NCBI GenBank assembly: GCA_016124945.1
Contig: WGMT01000046.1
Location: 1-57,954, forward strand
Length of the DNA stretch: 57,954 nucleotides
Direction: 5' to 3'
Source of the DNA: a bacterium
GTDB lineage: Bacteria > Chloroflexota > Anaerolineae > Caldilineales > Caldilineaceae
Part shown: one piece after another, positions 36,884-46,339 of the stretch
Layout: each line of letters starts with the position of its first letter
Position numbering within the stretch: the stretch's first letter is position 1
Program-made: the position numbers and the translations under genes
The notes under the pieces: generated by a model
What the model saw: the letters and a program-made list of their open reading frames with translations, nothing else
What the model was told of the DNA's origin: nothing
Databases searched by the model: none

Positions 36884-38308
36884 ATGGCACAAAACGAAAG
36901 CCATGTAAACCGAAACCGCGGCATCACCCAAGTAGACGATTTCGGCTCGCGCAACCGTGACCGCACGGTGGAAGTGCGCGACGATGCCGGCCTGCTCGAC
37001 GTAGGCGGCGCCGCCGAAGTCGCCGTCCTTGTGGGCGTGGAGTTGACCGGCGACCCCGGCCTGCTCTCGCTCGAAGATTCGCTGGACGAGTTGGCGCTCT
37101 TGGCGCAAACCGCCGGCCTTGAAGTCAGTGGACGGCTCTCACAGCGCCTCGATCACCCCCATCCCGCCACCTTCATCGGTTCGGGCAAGCTCGAAGAACT
37201 CAACACGATGGTTGTGGAATTGGGCGCAAATGTGATCATCGTCGACGATGAACTGTCGCCCAGCCAGCAACGTGGCATCGAAAAGGTGCTGGGCGAGGAG
37301 ATCAAGGTGATCGACCGCACAGCGCTGATCCTTGATATCTTTGCGCGCCATGCCAGCACCCGCGAAGGCGCGGTGCAGGTGGAATTGGCCCAATATGAAT
37401 ACAGGCTGCCCCGCCTCACCCGGGCGTGGACCCATCTGGCCCGGCAAGCAGGTGGTCGCGCAGGTGGCGCCAGTGGCGGCGTCGGTGTGCGTGGCCCTGG
37501 TGAAACACAGTTGGAAGTCGATCGCCGCGAGATTAACCGGCGCATCGCCCACCTGAAGGTCGAACTGGCAGAAATTAGCAAACACCGCGAACAGTATCGG
37601 GCGCGGCGTCGCCTATCGCCCACACCGGTAATCGCCGTCGTCGGCTACACCAATGCGGGCAAGAGTACGCTGCTCAATGCCATCAGCAATGCCAACGTCG
37701 TGGCCGAAGATCAGCTCTTTGCCACCCTCGATCCCACCACGCGCCGCGTCCAACTGCCCAGCGGGCGGCTGACGCTCTTCACCGACACGGTTGGTTTCAT
37801 CCAGAAGCTTCCCACCACCTTGGTGGCTTCGTTCCGCGCCACGTTGGAGGAGATCAACGAAGCCGATCTGCTGCTGCATGTGGTGGACGCCTCCCACGTC
37901 AACGCCGACGAACAGGTGTCGGCCGTCGAAGAAGTGCTCGAAGAGTTGGGCGCGGGGAACAAGCCGGTGATCACGGCGTTGAACAAGGCCGACCGCCTTG
38001 ACACTACCGATCCCGAAGTTGCGTCCTGGCTGGAGACGGCGAAGGCCGAGTATCCCAACGTCATGGTGATCAGCGCGCTGCGCGGCATCGGCGTTGACGA
38101 CCTGCTCAACTTCATCGACGACCGTCTGCGCCAGGAAATGGTGCATGTTCGTATGTTGATCCCCTACCAGAATGGCGATCTGGTTTCGCTCTTCCACCAA
38201 TACGGCCACGTCGAGCACGAGGAATACACCGGCGAGGGCACAATTATGGAAGGACGCCTGCCTGCGTCAATGGCAGGCCGGTTCGCCGACTACTGGATCA
38301 CAGCTTGA
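36884..38308 (+). CDS. hflX: GTPase HflX
   Basis: 474 residues, AAGGAA ribosome binding site. The HflX N-terminal domain is present (LGANVIIVDDELSPSQQRG, RTALILDIFARHASTREGA, and the glycine-rich linker ARQAGGRAGGASGG, GVRGPGETQLEVDRR). The G domain has G1 GYTNAGKSTLLNA, the HflX-type G3 DTVGFIQKLP and G4 NKADR. HflX splits or rescues stalled ribosomes under stress. It follows the triad locus on the same strand but has its own ribosome binding site and need not share its function. Confidence 0.95.
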   Translation: MAQNESHVNRNRGITQVDDFGSRNRDRTVEVRDDAGLLDVGGAAEVAVLVGVELTGDPGLLSLEDSLDELALLAQTAGLEVSGRLSQRLDHPHPATFIGSGKLEELNTMVVELGANVIIVDDELSPSQQRGIEKVLGEEIKVIDRTALILDIFARHASTREGAVQVELAQYEYRLPRLTRAWTHLARQAGGRAGGASGGVGVRGPGETQLEVDRREINRRIAHLKVELAEISKHREQYRARRRLSPTPVIAVVGYTNAGKSTLLNAISNANVVAEDQLFATLDPTTRRVQLPSGRLTLFTDTVGFIQKLPTTLVASFRATLEEINEADLLLHVVDASHVNADEQVSAVEEVLEELGAGNKPVITALNKADRLDTTDPEVASWLETAKAEYPNVMVISALRGIGVDDLLNFIDDRLRQEMVHVRMLIPYQNGDLVSLFHQYGHVEHEEYTGEGTIMEGRLPASMAGRFADYWITA

Positions 38309-38340
38309 TCTAACAAACTCCACCAGAAAGTGAGTCGATC

Positions 38341-39303
38341 ATGCCGAAGGTAGTTGTAACCAGACGGGTCCCCGCCGAAGCCATCGAACTGCTCAAGCAG
38401 AGCTGCGACGTACAGCTTTGGGACAGCGACGATCCCATTCCGCGAGGGACGCTGCTGGAATGGGTGGCCGGTTGCGACGGTCTCTACTGTCTGCTGACGG
38501 AGAAGATCAACGATGAACTGCTCGATGCCGCCGGCCCACAGTTGAAGGTGGTGAGCACCATGTCGGTGGGCTACGATCACGTGGACGTGGAGGCGTGCAC
38601 CAAACGTGGCGTCGCCATCGGCTTCACGCCGGACGTCCTCACCAAGACGACGGCGGAGTTGGCTGTGGCCTTGCTCATGGCAACGGCGCGGCGCATCCCC
38701 GAGAGCGTGGACGCGGTTAAGGACGGCGAGTGGAAGACGTGGAAGCCCATGTGGCTCACCGGCCAAGATCTGCACGACAGCACCGTGGGCATCGTGGGGT
38801 TGGGGCGCATCGGCGCAGCGGTGGCCAAGATGCTCAGTGGTTTTGACTGCAAGCTGATCTACTCTGATCCCTACCCCAACAAGGAGTTGGCCGACTCGCT
38901 GGGGATCGAGTACGTGTCGTTTGAGGAGTTGCTGGAACGCAGCGACTTTGTCAGCACGCATACGCCGCTCTTCCCAGAGACCCATCACCTCTTCAACACC
39001 GACGCCTTCCGCCGCATGAAGAAGAGCGCCATCTTCATCAACACCAGCCGCGGCCCCATCGTCAACCACGATGATCTCTACGACGCGTTGGTCAACGGCG
39101 AGATTTTGGCGGCAGGGTTGGATGTCACCGAGCCGGAGCCACTGCCCTCGGATCACAAGTTGCTTTCGCTCAAGAACTGTGTGGTATTGCCCCACATAGC
39201 CAGCGCCAGCGTCGCCACCCGCCGCAAAATGGCGATCATGGCGGCAGAGAATGTACTGGGTGGCCTCAACAGTACGCCGATGCCCAATCGTGTGAAGGCG
39301 TAG
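38341..39303 (+). CDS. 2-hydroxyacid dehydrogenase (glyoxylate/hydroxypyruvate reductase-like)
   Basis: 320 residues of the D-isomer-specific 2-hydroxyacid dehydrogenase family. Seen: LKVVSTMSVGYDHVDVEACT, NAD-binding VGIVGLGRIGAAVAKML, INTSRGPIVNHDDLYDAL (catalytic Arg in the SRG region), DVTEPEPLPSDHKLL (Glu) and LPHIASAS (catalytic His). The GRHPR/GyaR branch reduces glyoxylate or hydroxypyruvate. The starting ATG has only a weak ribosome binding site. Confidence 0.9.
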   Translation: MPKVVVTRRVPAEAIELLKQSCDVQLWDSDDPIPRGTLLEWVAGCDGLYCLLTEKINDELLDAAGPQLKVVSTMSVGYDHVDVEACTKRGVAIGFTPDVLTKTTAELAVALLMATARRIPESVDAVKDGEWKTWKPMWLTGQDLHDSTVGIVGLGRIGAAVAKMLSGFDCKLIYSDPYPNKELADSLGIEYVSFEELLERSDFVSTHTPLFPETHHLFNTDAFRRMKKSAIFINTSRGPIVNHDDLYDALVNGEILAAGLDVTEPEPLPSDHKLLSLKNCVVLPHIASASVATRRKMAIMAAENVLGGLNSTPMPNRVKA

Positions 39304-39337
39304 TGAGCACGCAACTTACAAAGCCATAGCAGACGGC

Positions 39338-39413
39338 AAACTGCGGACACGGATTGGAAGAAGACGGATCAATCTAGAGAAATCCGTCTTCTTCCAATCC
39401 GTGTCCGCAGTTT
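39338..39413. repeat. Hairpin repeat, ACACGGATTGG family
   Basis: AAACTGCGGACACGGATTGG (39338-39357, continuing to 39370) pairs almost perfectly with 39382-39413 around a short AATCTAGAGAAA-like loop. It lies between convergent genes and may also act as a terminator-like structure. Confidence 0.9.
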
Positions 39414-39422
39414 TGCCTGAAT

Positions 39423-39848
39423 CTATTCGGTTGGCCAGGGATTGACGACTGTGACACCTGTTCCAGCAAAATCGCGTTCGTTGCGTGTGACGAGGGTATG
39501 ACCGTGATGCAATGCGATTGCTGCAATGAACGAATCCATGGACGGTAAGATGCGGCCACCAGCTTCGAGCCTTGCGACCAGATCTCCCCATGTCAACATC
39601 ACGTCAACATCAATGGCAAGGAGACGGTGCTGAAAGCGGACAATCAGATCTTGCTGGATCCACTCGGCAAGGTCTCGTTTGTGCTGTGACACAGGCAGCC
39701 TAGCCATGCCCCGTTGTAGTTCACCGATCGTAATAGCGCTCAGATATAACAGTTCGCTGTCATTGTCATTGACCCAGGCAATGACACGTTGATTCGGCTG
39801 TCGCGACATCAGTTCTGATACAACGCAGGTATCAAGCAGGTATTTCAT
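39423..39848 (-). CDS. vapC: VapC/FitB-type PIN-domain toxin
   Basis: 141 residues. PIN motifs are intact: MKYLLDTCVVSELM (first Asp), AITIGELQRGMARL (Glu), LPSMDSFIAAIALHH (Asp) and LVTRNERDFAGTGV (R-N-x-x-D-F). It is a predicted Mg-dependent ribonuclease, probably cleaving tRNA or rRNA. The start overlaps the antitoxin stop by 4 bp (ATGA-type coupling). Confidence 0.95.
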   Translation of the reverse strand: MKYLLDTCVVSELMSRQPNQRVIAWVNDNDSELLYLSAITIGELQRGMARLPVSQHKRDLAEWIQQDLIVRFQHRLLAIDVDVMLTWGDLVARLEAGGRILPSMDSFIAAIALHHGHTLVTRNERDFAGTGVTVVNPWPTE

Positions 39849-40096
39849 AGTTCGATTGGGGGTCGGATTTCACTGATGTCGCGTTGAAGATCGAGATCTT
39901 CGCTTGCGATCGGAACAGTCTGAAAGAAATCAACGAGTGAAAGTTGTTCAGAGCGAAGTGCCTTGAACTGATCGTAGGAAAGAAGAACCGCCACTTCGAT
40001 CCCACGCCGTGTGATGATCTGTGGCCCATCGGTGATTGCTTCACTAACGACTTCACTAAATTTGTTTTTGGCTTCCTGTAATTGCCAGCTTCGCAT
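39845..40096 (-). CDS. Phd/YefM-type antitoxin
   Basis: 83 residues. The Phd/YefM N-terminal DNA-binding domain is clear (WQLQEAKNKFSEVVSEAI, GPQIITRRGIEVAVLLSYDQF). The C-terminal part (LSLVDFFQTVP and beyond) should wrap the VapC toxin. It is first in the operon, with an autoregulatory-looking promoter upstream. Confidence 0.95.
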   Translation of the reverse strand: MRSWQLQEAKNKFSEVVSEAITDGPQIITRRGIEVAVLLSYDQFKALRSEQLSLVDFFQTVPIASEDLDLQRDISEIRPPIEL

Positions 40097-40123
40097 AACT
40101 CTAATTACCCCCTTACTTCATGG

Positions 40124-40165
40124 CTAGACTGTCTAGATTCTAGTTTGATTTTGTTGTATAGTCAA
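40124..40165 (-). promoter_or_regulatory. Promoter and operator of the Phd-VapC operon
   Basis: On the minus strand, TTGACT (40160-40165), a 17-bp spacer and TAGAAT (40137-40142) form a strong promoter. Directly downstream, CTAGA-CTG-TCTAG (40124-40136) is a perfect dyad, a likely Phd operator. Confidence 0.65.
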
Positions 40166-40488
40166 CTATGATCCAGAAGATTTTCTGAACTCAAATATCC
40201 CCCAAACAGCCCCGCGGCTTGTTTTTCCCCTTGGATAGGGGCATAATAGGCTACAATCCTCTATCTGGACGGTTCGCAACCGTCCAGACTGCCTGCATAG
40301 CTGTTTGTGTTGTTCCTGAAATCACAGTACGCAGCAGGACACTTACGCTACATAAGTCTTCTCCGCCGATCTGCTGTGAATTTTGGATGAGAAATTAGCC
40401 ACTTTGGAGGAAATCCGCGTCATTACGTCGGATTTATATACGTTTACTTTTCACACTTCATTGCACCGTTGCATGAGGAGCGAGCAAA
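40166..40488. other. Intergenic region upstream of citrate synthase
   Basis: No gene. It has a 10-bp perfect hairpin CTGGACGGTT-CGC-AACCGTCCAG at 40265-40287 without a T tail, and a GAGGAG ribosome binding site near 40475. It is AT-richer than the genes. A promoter for the citrate synthase gene should lie here, but I cannot single one out. Confidence 0.5.
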
Positions 40489-41775
<1,287 letters not shown>

Positions 41776-41790
41776 CTTACAGGTTTTGGC

Positions 41791-41835
41791 AGAAAAAAGT
41801 GGCGTCACCTGATTGGGTGACGCCACTTTTTTTCT
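41791..41835 (+). terminator. Bidirectional rho-independent terminator
   Basis: AGAAAAAAGTGGCGTCACC and GGTGACGCCACTTTTTTTCT form a long stem with a TGATTG-like loop and A/T tails on both sides. The stop codon and last residues (HPIR) of the convergent gene lie inside this stem. Confidence 0.92.
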
Positions 41836-42860
41836 ACCAACTTGTTGAATTCTTCGGCCTGATAAGCACTATCGACCACGTCCCCCCGCGCAAAGAGTTG
41901 ACGGAAGCCACGCACGGCATCGGCGCGGGTGACGTCGCCGCCGTTGCCCCCTGCATTCCCGAGGACGCGCACAGCGTAATCGCCCAATTCTTGCACCACC
42001 CATTCGTAGCGGTAGTAGGCGAAGGCTATCCAATCAATCTCGATATCGGTTTTGTCGGCGCTGTAGCTGCGGAAAAAATGCGGATTGGCGGTGTATGATT
42101 CTGGGCCGCCATCAAGGAAGAACATCAAATCGCGTTCTTTGGGGGCGAAGAGGGGCTGATCCCAGTCGACGACGTGCAAGTGGCCGCGGGGATCAACGAG
42201 GACGTTGGCGGTGTGGATGTCGGTGTGGCAGAGGACGAGGGGCAAGTTGCGCGCAGCGGTGAGGCGTCCTAGTGCGGCGGCGCGGGCGCAGATGCGCTGG
42301 ATTTCATCGGCACGGGCGCGCCAGGACGCGGCGAACGCCGCGGCGAGGGGATCAACGTACTCTTCGCGGGCGATGCGTTGCTGGATGGATTGCACGGCAT
42401 CGAGCCAGGCGGGGACAAAGGATTCGGGCCGCACGTCGCCCAGCCCTGCCGATTGTGGCCCAAAGCCGTGGACTTGACGCAGGATCGCGCCCAAGGAGGT
42501 CCACTGTGGCTCGGAAAGGCCTGCGTCCATGCCGGTGCGACCTTCGACGAACGGGTAAAGCGTCAATACGAAGTTGGATACGGGTATCCACAGCAAACCG
42601 GTGAGGCTGGGCAGCGGTGCGACGACAGCCGTGATCCCCTGCTCGACGAGAAGGCGGGGGACGGTCAACGCCGGTTCGTAGACAGGTCCACGCCTGAGTT
42701 TGAGGAAGTAGCAGCGTCCGTCCTCAGCCGTGGCGCGGAAAGCCCACGCCGTGGCGTCGTTGCCGATGGGCAGGAAGGTCATCGCCGTCGACTGGATGGC
42801 GTAGTGTCGCGCCAGGGCTTCGGTTAGTTCATTGTCTGAGATATTGGGCGGTTCGATCAT
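41805..42860 (-). CDS. APH/choline kinase-like phosphotransferase
   Basis: 351 residues of the aminoglycoside phosphotransferase superfamily. Seen: YFLKLRRG (ATP-binding Lys), LTLYPFVEGRTG, the Brenner motif LVLCHTDIHTANVLVD (H-x-D-x-x-x-x-N) and LHVVDWDQPLFAPKERDLMF (D-W-D/E metal site). The closest named relatives are spectinomycin APH(9)-type enzymes, but most such environmental proteins phosphorylate small metabolites. Drug resistance should not be assumed. Confidence 0.88.
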   Translation of the reverse strand: MIEPPNISDNELTEALARHYAIQSTAMTFLPIGNDATAWAFRATAEDGRCYFLKLRRGPVYEPALTVPRLLVEQGITAVVAPLPSLTGLLWIPVSNFVLTLYPFVEGRTGMDAGLSEPQWTSLGAILRQVHGFGPQSAGLGDVRPESFVPAWLDAVQSIQQRIAREEYVDPLAAAFAASWRARADEIQRICARAAALGRLTAARNLPLVLCHTDIHTANVLVDPRGHLHVVDWDQPLFAPKERDLMFFLDGGPESYTANPHFFRSYSADKTDIEIDWIAFAYYRYEWVVQELGDYAVRVLGNAGGNGGDVTRADAVRGFRQLFARGDVVDSAYQAEEFNKLVEKKWRHPIR

Positions 42861-42874
42861 GAGATTTCAGAGGA

Positions 42875-42945
42875 TTGTGGACACGGATTGGAAGGAACAC
42901 AGATTTTTCGCATCGATCCGTGTTCCATCCAATCTGTGTCCACAA
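42875..42945. repeat. Hairpin repeat, ACACGGATTGG family
   Basis: TTGTGGACACGGATTGGAAG (42875-42894, continuing to 42904) pairs with 42916-42945 around an 11-nt loop. It is in the gap between two minus-strand genes. Confidence 0.9.
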
Positions 42946-42951
42946 AAATTT

Positions 42952-43926
42952 CTACGGCACCAACACCGTCGATCCCGTTGTTTGCCGTCCTTCGAGCGCC
43001 TGGTGGGCCTGGGCCACCTCTTGGAGGGCGAAGCGTTGGTTGATGGCAACGGTGACAACGCCACGACGCAGGACGTCGAAGAGTTCGGCAGCGGAGGCGG
43101 CGAGGCGTTCGGGCGTTTCGATGTAGTCGAAGAGTTTGGGCCGCGTGGCGAAGAGCGATCCTTTGTTGGCGAGTTGCACCAATTCAAAGTTGCGAATCGG
43201 CCCTGAAGATTGGCCGAAGCTGACCCACAGCCCGCGCCGTTTCAGGCAGTCCAGCGACGCCGGGTAGGTGTCTTGCCCCACCGAGTCGTAGACGACGTCG
43301 ACGCCCTGGCCGTTGGTGATCTCTTTGACGCGGGCGACGAAGTCTTCGCTGCGGTAGTTGATGACATGGGTGTAGCCGTGGGCTTTGGCCAGTTCAACTT
43401 TTTCGTCGGAACCGGCGGTGCCGATGATGGTTACGCCCAACGACGCCGCCCACTGCCCGGCGAGCAGACCCACACCGCCTGCGGCGGCATGGAAGAGGAT
43501 CGTCTGCCCCGATTCTACGCGGAAGGTCTGCCGCAGCAGATATTGGACGGTCAACCCCTTGAGGGTGACAGCAGCGGCGGTGTCGTAGGCGATGTCATCG
43601 GGGAGGAGGGCCAGGTGGCGCTGGTCGATAATGCGTTCTTCGGCATAGCCCCCCGTGGGCGTGGTGTAGGTGACGCGGTCGCCCACTTGAACGCGGGTGA
43701 CGGCGTCGCCCACGGCCACCACTTCGCCCGCGCCTTCGGAACCGGGGATCAACGGCGTCTGCGGCCAGGGATAGAGACCGGTGCGGTAGTAGGTGTCAAT
43801 AAAGTTGATGCCGATTGCGTGGTTGCGCACACGCACTTCCGTCCCTTGTGGCGCGGGGACGCCCATGGTTTCGTAGTGCAGCACCGACGTGTCGCCGGGC
43901 TGGTGCATGACGACGGCGCGGGTCAT
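42952..43926 (-). CDS. NADPH:quinone oxidoreductase (Qor-like, zinc-free MDR)
   Basis: 324 residues. MDR features: RNHAIGINFIDTYYRTGLYP, PLIPGSEGAGEVVAVG, FHAAAGGVGLLAGQWAASLG (AAxGGVG NADPH motif), DVVYDSVGQDTYPASLDCLK and ALEGRQTTGSTVL at the C-terminus. The zinc ligands of alcohol dehydrogenases are missing, as expected for quinone reductases. It overlaps the AhpD-like gene by 4 bp; AAGGAGG is its ribosome binding site. Likely role is reduction of quinones or enones. Confidence 0.93.
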   Translation of the reverse strand: MTRAVVMHQPGDTSVLHYETMGVPAPQGTEVRVRNHAIGINFIDTYYRTGLYPWPQTPLIPGSEGAGEVVAVGDAVTRVQVGDRVTYTTPTGGYAEERIIDQRHLALLPDDIAYDTAAAVTLKGLTVQYLLRQTFRVESGQTILFHAAAGGVGLLAGQWAASLGVTIIGTAGSDEKVELAKAHGYTHVINYRSEDFVARVKEITNGQGVDVVYDSVGQDTYPASLDCLKRRGLWVSFGQSSGPIRNFELVQLANKGSLFATRPKLFDYIETPERLAASAAELFDVLRRGVVTVAINQRFALQEVAQAHQALEGRQTTGSTVLVP

Positions 43927-44348
43927 GGTTTGTCCTCCTTTTTGGTCTCCGTTTGCACCAGAAACTGGGGATCGACAGGGACTTTGAAGGCGGTGGAGAG
44001 TGCGTTGGTCTCAAACGCCATACCCACCACAGCCAGCAACTCGGCGTACTGCTCCTTGGTCATGCCCTTGGCGAAGGCCGACGCTGTATGCGAGTGGATA
44101 CAGTAATCGCAATTGTTGGCAATGGAGACGGCGATGTAGATCATCTCTTTCGTCAGGCTGTCCAGCGCGCCGGGACGCATCACCTCGGCCAGCGATTCCC
44201 ACGTGCGCTTGAGTGTGTCGGGGTGATTGGCCAGCGCCTTCCAAAAGTTGTTGACATCTTGAACCTTGCGCGCCGCCTTGATGGCGTCGAAGACTTCTTT
44301 GGCTTCGGGTGACGCATCTGCGTATTCGATCAGTGGAACGGTTGGCAT
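43923..44348 (-). CDS. Carboxymuconolactone decarboxylase/AhpD-like protein
   Basis: 141 residues. The AhpD-type redox motif is visible (NNCDYCIHSHTASAFAKG, C-x-x-C with a downstream His). Such proteins act as alkylhydroperoxidase partners or thiol reductases rather than true decarboxylases. Being between a MOSC protein and a quinone reductase with overlaps on both sides (19 bp and 4 bp), it probably takes part in a shared redox or detoxification task. Confidence 0.9.
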   Translation of the reverse strand: MPTVPLIEYADASPEAKEVFDAIKAARKVQDVNNFWKALANHPDTLKRTWESLAEVMRPGALDSLTKEMIYIAVSIANNCDYCIHSHTASAFAKGMTKEQYAELLAVVGMAFETNALSTAFKVPVDPQFLVQTETKKEDKP

Positions 44349-44911
44349 GGAATCACCTTTTTCACACTGTCTCCGACGCGGATGGCGCCGCCCTGCACAA
44401 CCTTGGCATTGATGCCGCGCAGGTGCAGTTGTTTGCCCACAGGCGAGTTGACGAATTTCATAGCGTCCAGGCCGAAGCGGGCCACGAATTTCTTGCAGCC
44501 GTTGTGGGGCAGCGCCGAGACTTCGACGACGGCGTCGCCGATGGCAAGGCGGGTACCTGGGGGGATGTTCTCTTCGCTCAAATCGAAGTCGACGTAGAGC
44601 TGGTCGCCTGCCAGGGGCCAGCGTTCTTTGTCCTGGGCCACAAGTTGGGCGGCGCGGGCGTTCATGAGCGTAATCTGGGCGTCGGGATTAGCAGATCCAT
44701 CGGGCATTGACGAACTGCCGCGATCGCGCCAGTTGTCGCCTACCAGCCCGTCAACGATGTCAAGGTTGCCGGTTTGGATCAGCTCACGCTCTTCCACAGC
44801 GGGGCGGCGCACGATCATCTGTAGCTCGCCGCCGTCCTTGGGCGCATAGTGGACTTCAACCAACCCGGCTTCCAGTTCTTCGGTGGTGAGGTGTTTGATG
44901 GTGAGGGTCAT
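44330..44911 (-). CDS. MOSC domain protein
   Basis: 193 residues, first gene of a three-gene operon, AAGGAGA ribosome binding site. MOSC features: GDQLYVDFDLSEENIPPG, LPHNGCKKFVARFG (conserved Cys expected to bind the molybdenum cofactor sulfur), NSPVGKQLHLRGINAKVV and GGAIRVGDSVKKV. MOSC proteins bind or carry sulfurated molybdenum cofactor, or act as YiiM/YuaD-type reductases of N-hydroxylated compounds. Confidence 0.9.
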   Translation of the reverse strand: MTLTIKHLTTEELEAGLVEVHYAPKDGGELQMIVRRPAVEERELIQTGNLDIVDGLVGDNWRDRGSSSMPDGSANPDAQITLMNARAAQLVAQDKERWPLAGDQLYVDFDLSEENIPPGTRLAIGDAVVEVSALPHNGCKKFVARFGLDAMKFVNSPVGKQLHLRGINAKVVQGGAIRVGDSVKKVIPCQPFH

Positions 44912-45030
44912 GGTGTCTCCTTTCGGGATTGGTGGCGGAGGACGGAAATACCCCCGAATTATAGCAGATGGTTTGAGAGCCGACGATTTGTGCTAAACTA
45001 TCTCTACCGCAACGCCCCACAAGTTATCTA

Positions 45031-45091
45031 GTGATTGGGGATTGGTGACTGGGCCAGAACGGCTCTGGCCCAGTCACCAATCCCCAATCAC
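45031..45091. repeat. Perfect hairpin of GATTGGGGATTGGTGACTGG type
   Basis: Arms GTGATTGGGGATTGGTGACT (45031-45050, continuing to 45055) and 45067-45091 are exact complements of 25 bp around AGAACGGCTCT. This is the same repeat that is found inside carB. Confidence 0.93.
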
Positions 45092-45122
45092 AAATCACCT
45101 TATCCCCAACAAGGAGAATTCG

Positions 45123-46262
45123 ATGAAGATCACGCGCATTGAACAGTTCTTTCCGCGCCCGCGTGTGCGGCTGGTGAAGATCAGCACAGACGCCGGCATC
45201 GACGGCTGGGGCGAAACCACACTGGAAGGCAAGCCCAAAAGTGTGGTGGCCGCCGTTGAAGAGTTGGCCGAGTATCTGATCGGCAAAGATCCCCTGCGTA
45301 TTGAGCACCACTGGCAGCATATCTACCGCTCGGCCTTCTTCCGTGGCGGCAATGTGCTGATGACGGCGCTTTCGGGCCTCGATCAGGCGCTGTGGGACAT
45401 TGCGGGCAAGTTCTACAATGCGCCCGTCTACCAATTGTTGGGCGGTGCGGTGCGGGATCGGATTCGTGTCTATGCGCATTGGGGCATCGGTGATCTCAGC
45501 GACGAGACGCTGTCTGCGGCGCGCGCCCGTTTGGATCGTCTACAAGCGCAGGGGATCACGGCCTTCAAATCGGGGCCGGGCGGCAAGTGGCGCGGCCATG
45601 AAGCGCCGTCGGTCATCGATGCCTTTGTACAGCGCACCTACGCCATGCGCGAGTGGGTGGGTATGGATGTGGAATTGGGTTTCGATTTCCACGGCAAGTT
45701 CACCCCGGCGCTGGCCATTGAAATCTGCCACGAAATGAAGGGGATGCGCCCCATGTTCGTGGAAGAGCCGGTGCCGCAAGAGAACATCGACGCGCTCAAA
45801 CTTGTATCCGATCATGTCCCATTTCCGATTGCCACCGGTGAACGCTTCCTCACACGCTGGGGATTCCGCGAAGTCTGCGAAAAGCACGCCGCCGCCTATC
45901 TTCAGCCCGATGCGTCACATGTAGGTGGTATCAGCGAACTTAAAAAAGTGGCGAACCTGGCCGAGATCTACTACATGCACATCGCGCCCCACTGCGCGAT
46001 TGGTCCTGTGGCGCTGGCGGCCTGTTTACAGGTAGACGCCGCCATCCCTAACTTTTTGATCCAGGAACATGTGGATCACAGCATCGGTGAGGGCATCCTT
46101 GTAAAGCCGTGGCAGGTGGTGGATGGCTACATCGAACTGCCCACTACGCCGGGCCTGGGTATCGAAGTAGACGAAGACGCCGTGCGCGTGGAATCGTCCT
46201 ATGTGGAGGAGTTGGGTGGCGAGTTTTATCATCCATCGGATAACAGTGTGGTGGATTGGTAA
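45123..46262 (+). CDS. Enolase-superfamily dehydratase (galactonate dehydratase-like)
   Basis: 379 residues, start after AAGGAGAA. Mandelate-racemase/muconate-lactonizing subgroup: ALSGLDQALWDIAGKFYNAP, FKSGPGGKWRGHE, metal ligands in ELGFDFHGKF (Asp), FVEEPVPQEN (Glu) and IATGERFLTRW (Glu), and the general-acid/base His in MHIAPHCAIGPVALAA. The whole pattern resembles D-galactonate dehydratase DgoD and its relatives acting on acid sugars. A second enolase-superfamily gene lies 1.7 kb downstream. Confidence 0.9.
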   Translation: MKITRIEQFFPRPRVRLVKISTDAGIDGWGETTLEGKPKSVVAAVEELAEYLIGKDPLRIEHHWQHIYRSAFFRGGNVLMTALSGLDQALWDIAGKFYNAPVYQLLGGAVRDRIRVYAHWGIGDLSDETLSAARARLDRLQAQGITAFKSGPGGKWRGHEAPSVIDAFVQRTYAMREWVGMDVELGFDFHGKFTPALAIEICHEMKGMRPMFVEEPVPQENIDALKLVSDHVPFPIATGERFLTRWGFREVCEKHAAAYLQPDASHVGGISELKKVANLAEIYYMHIAPHCAIGPVALAACLQVDAAIPNFLIQEHVDHSIGEGILVKPWQVVDGYIELPTTPGLGIEVDEDAVRVESSYVEELGGEFYHPSDNSVVDW

Positions 46263-46339
46263 AACAGTTTGCGCACACGCGCGGCGCGTGATAGACTGGA
46301 TCAGGCATCTCAATTCCACCGTAGGACAGCCACGACTTC

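Noticed and set aside
41805..42860. Spectinomycin resistance gene
   Set aside because: Only the general APH/choline kinase motifs are visible; the specific substrate cannot be supported.
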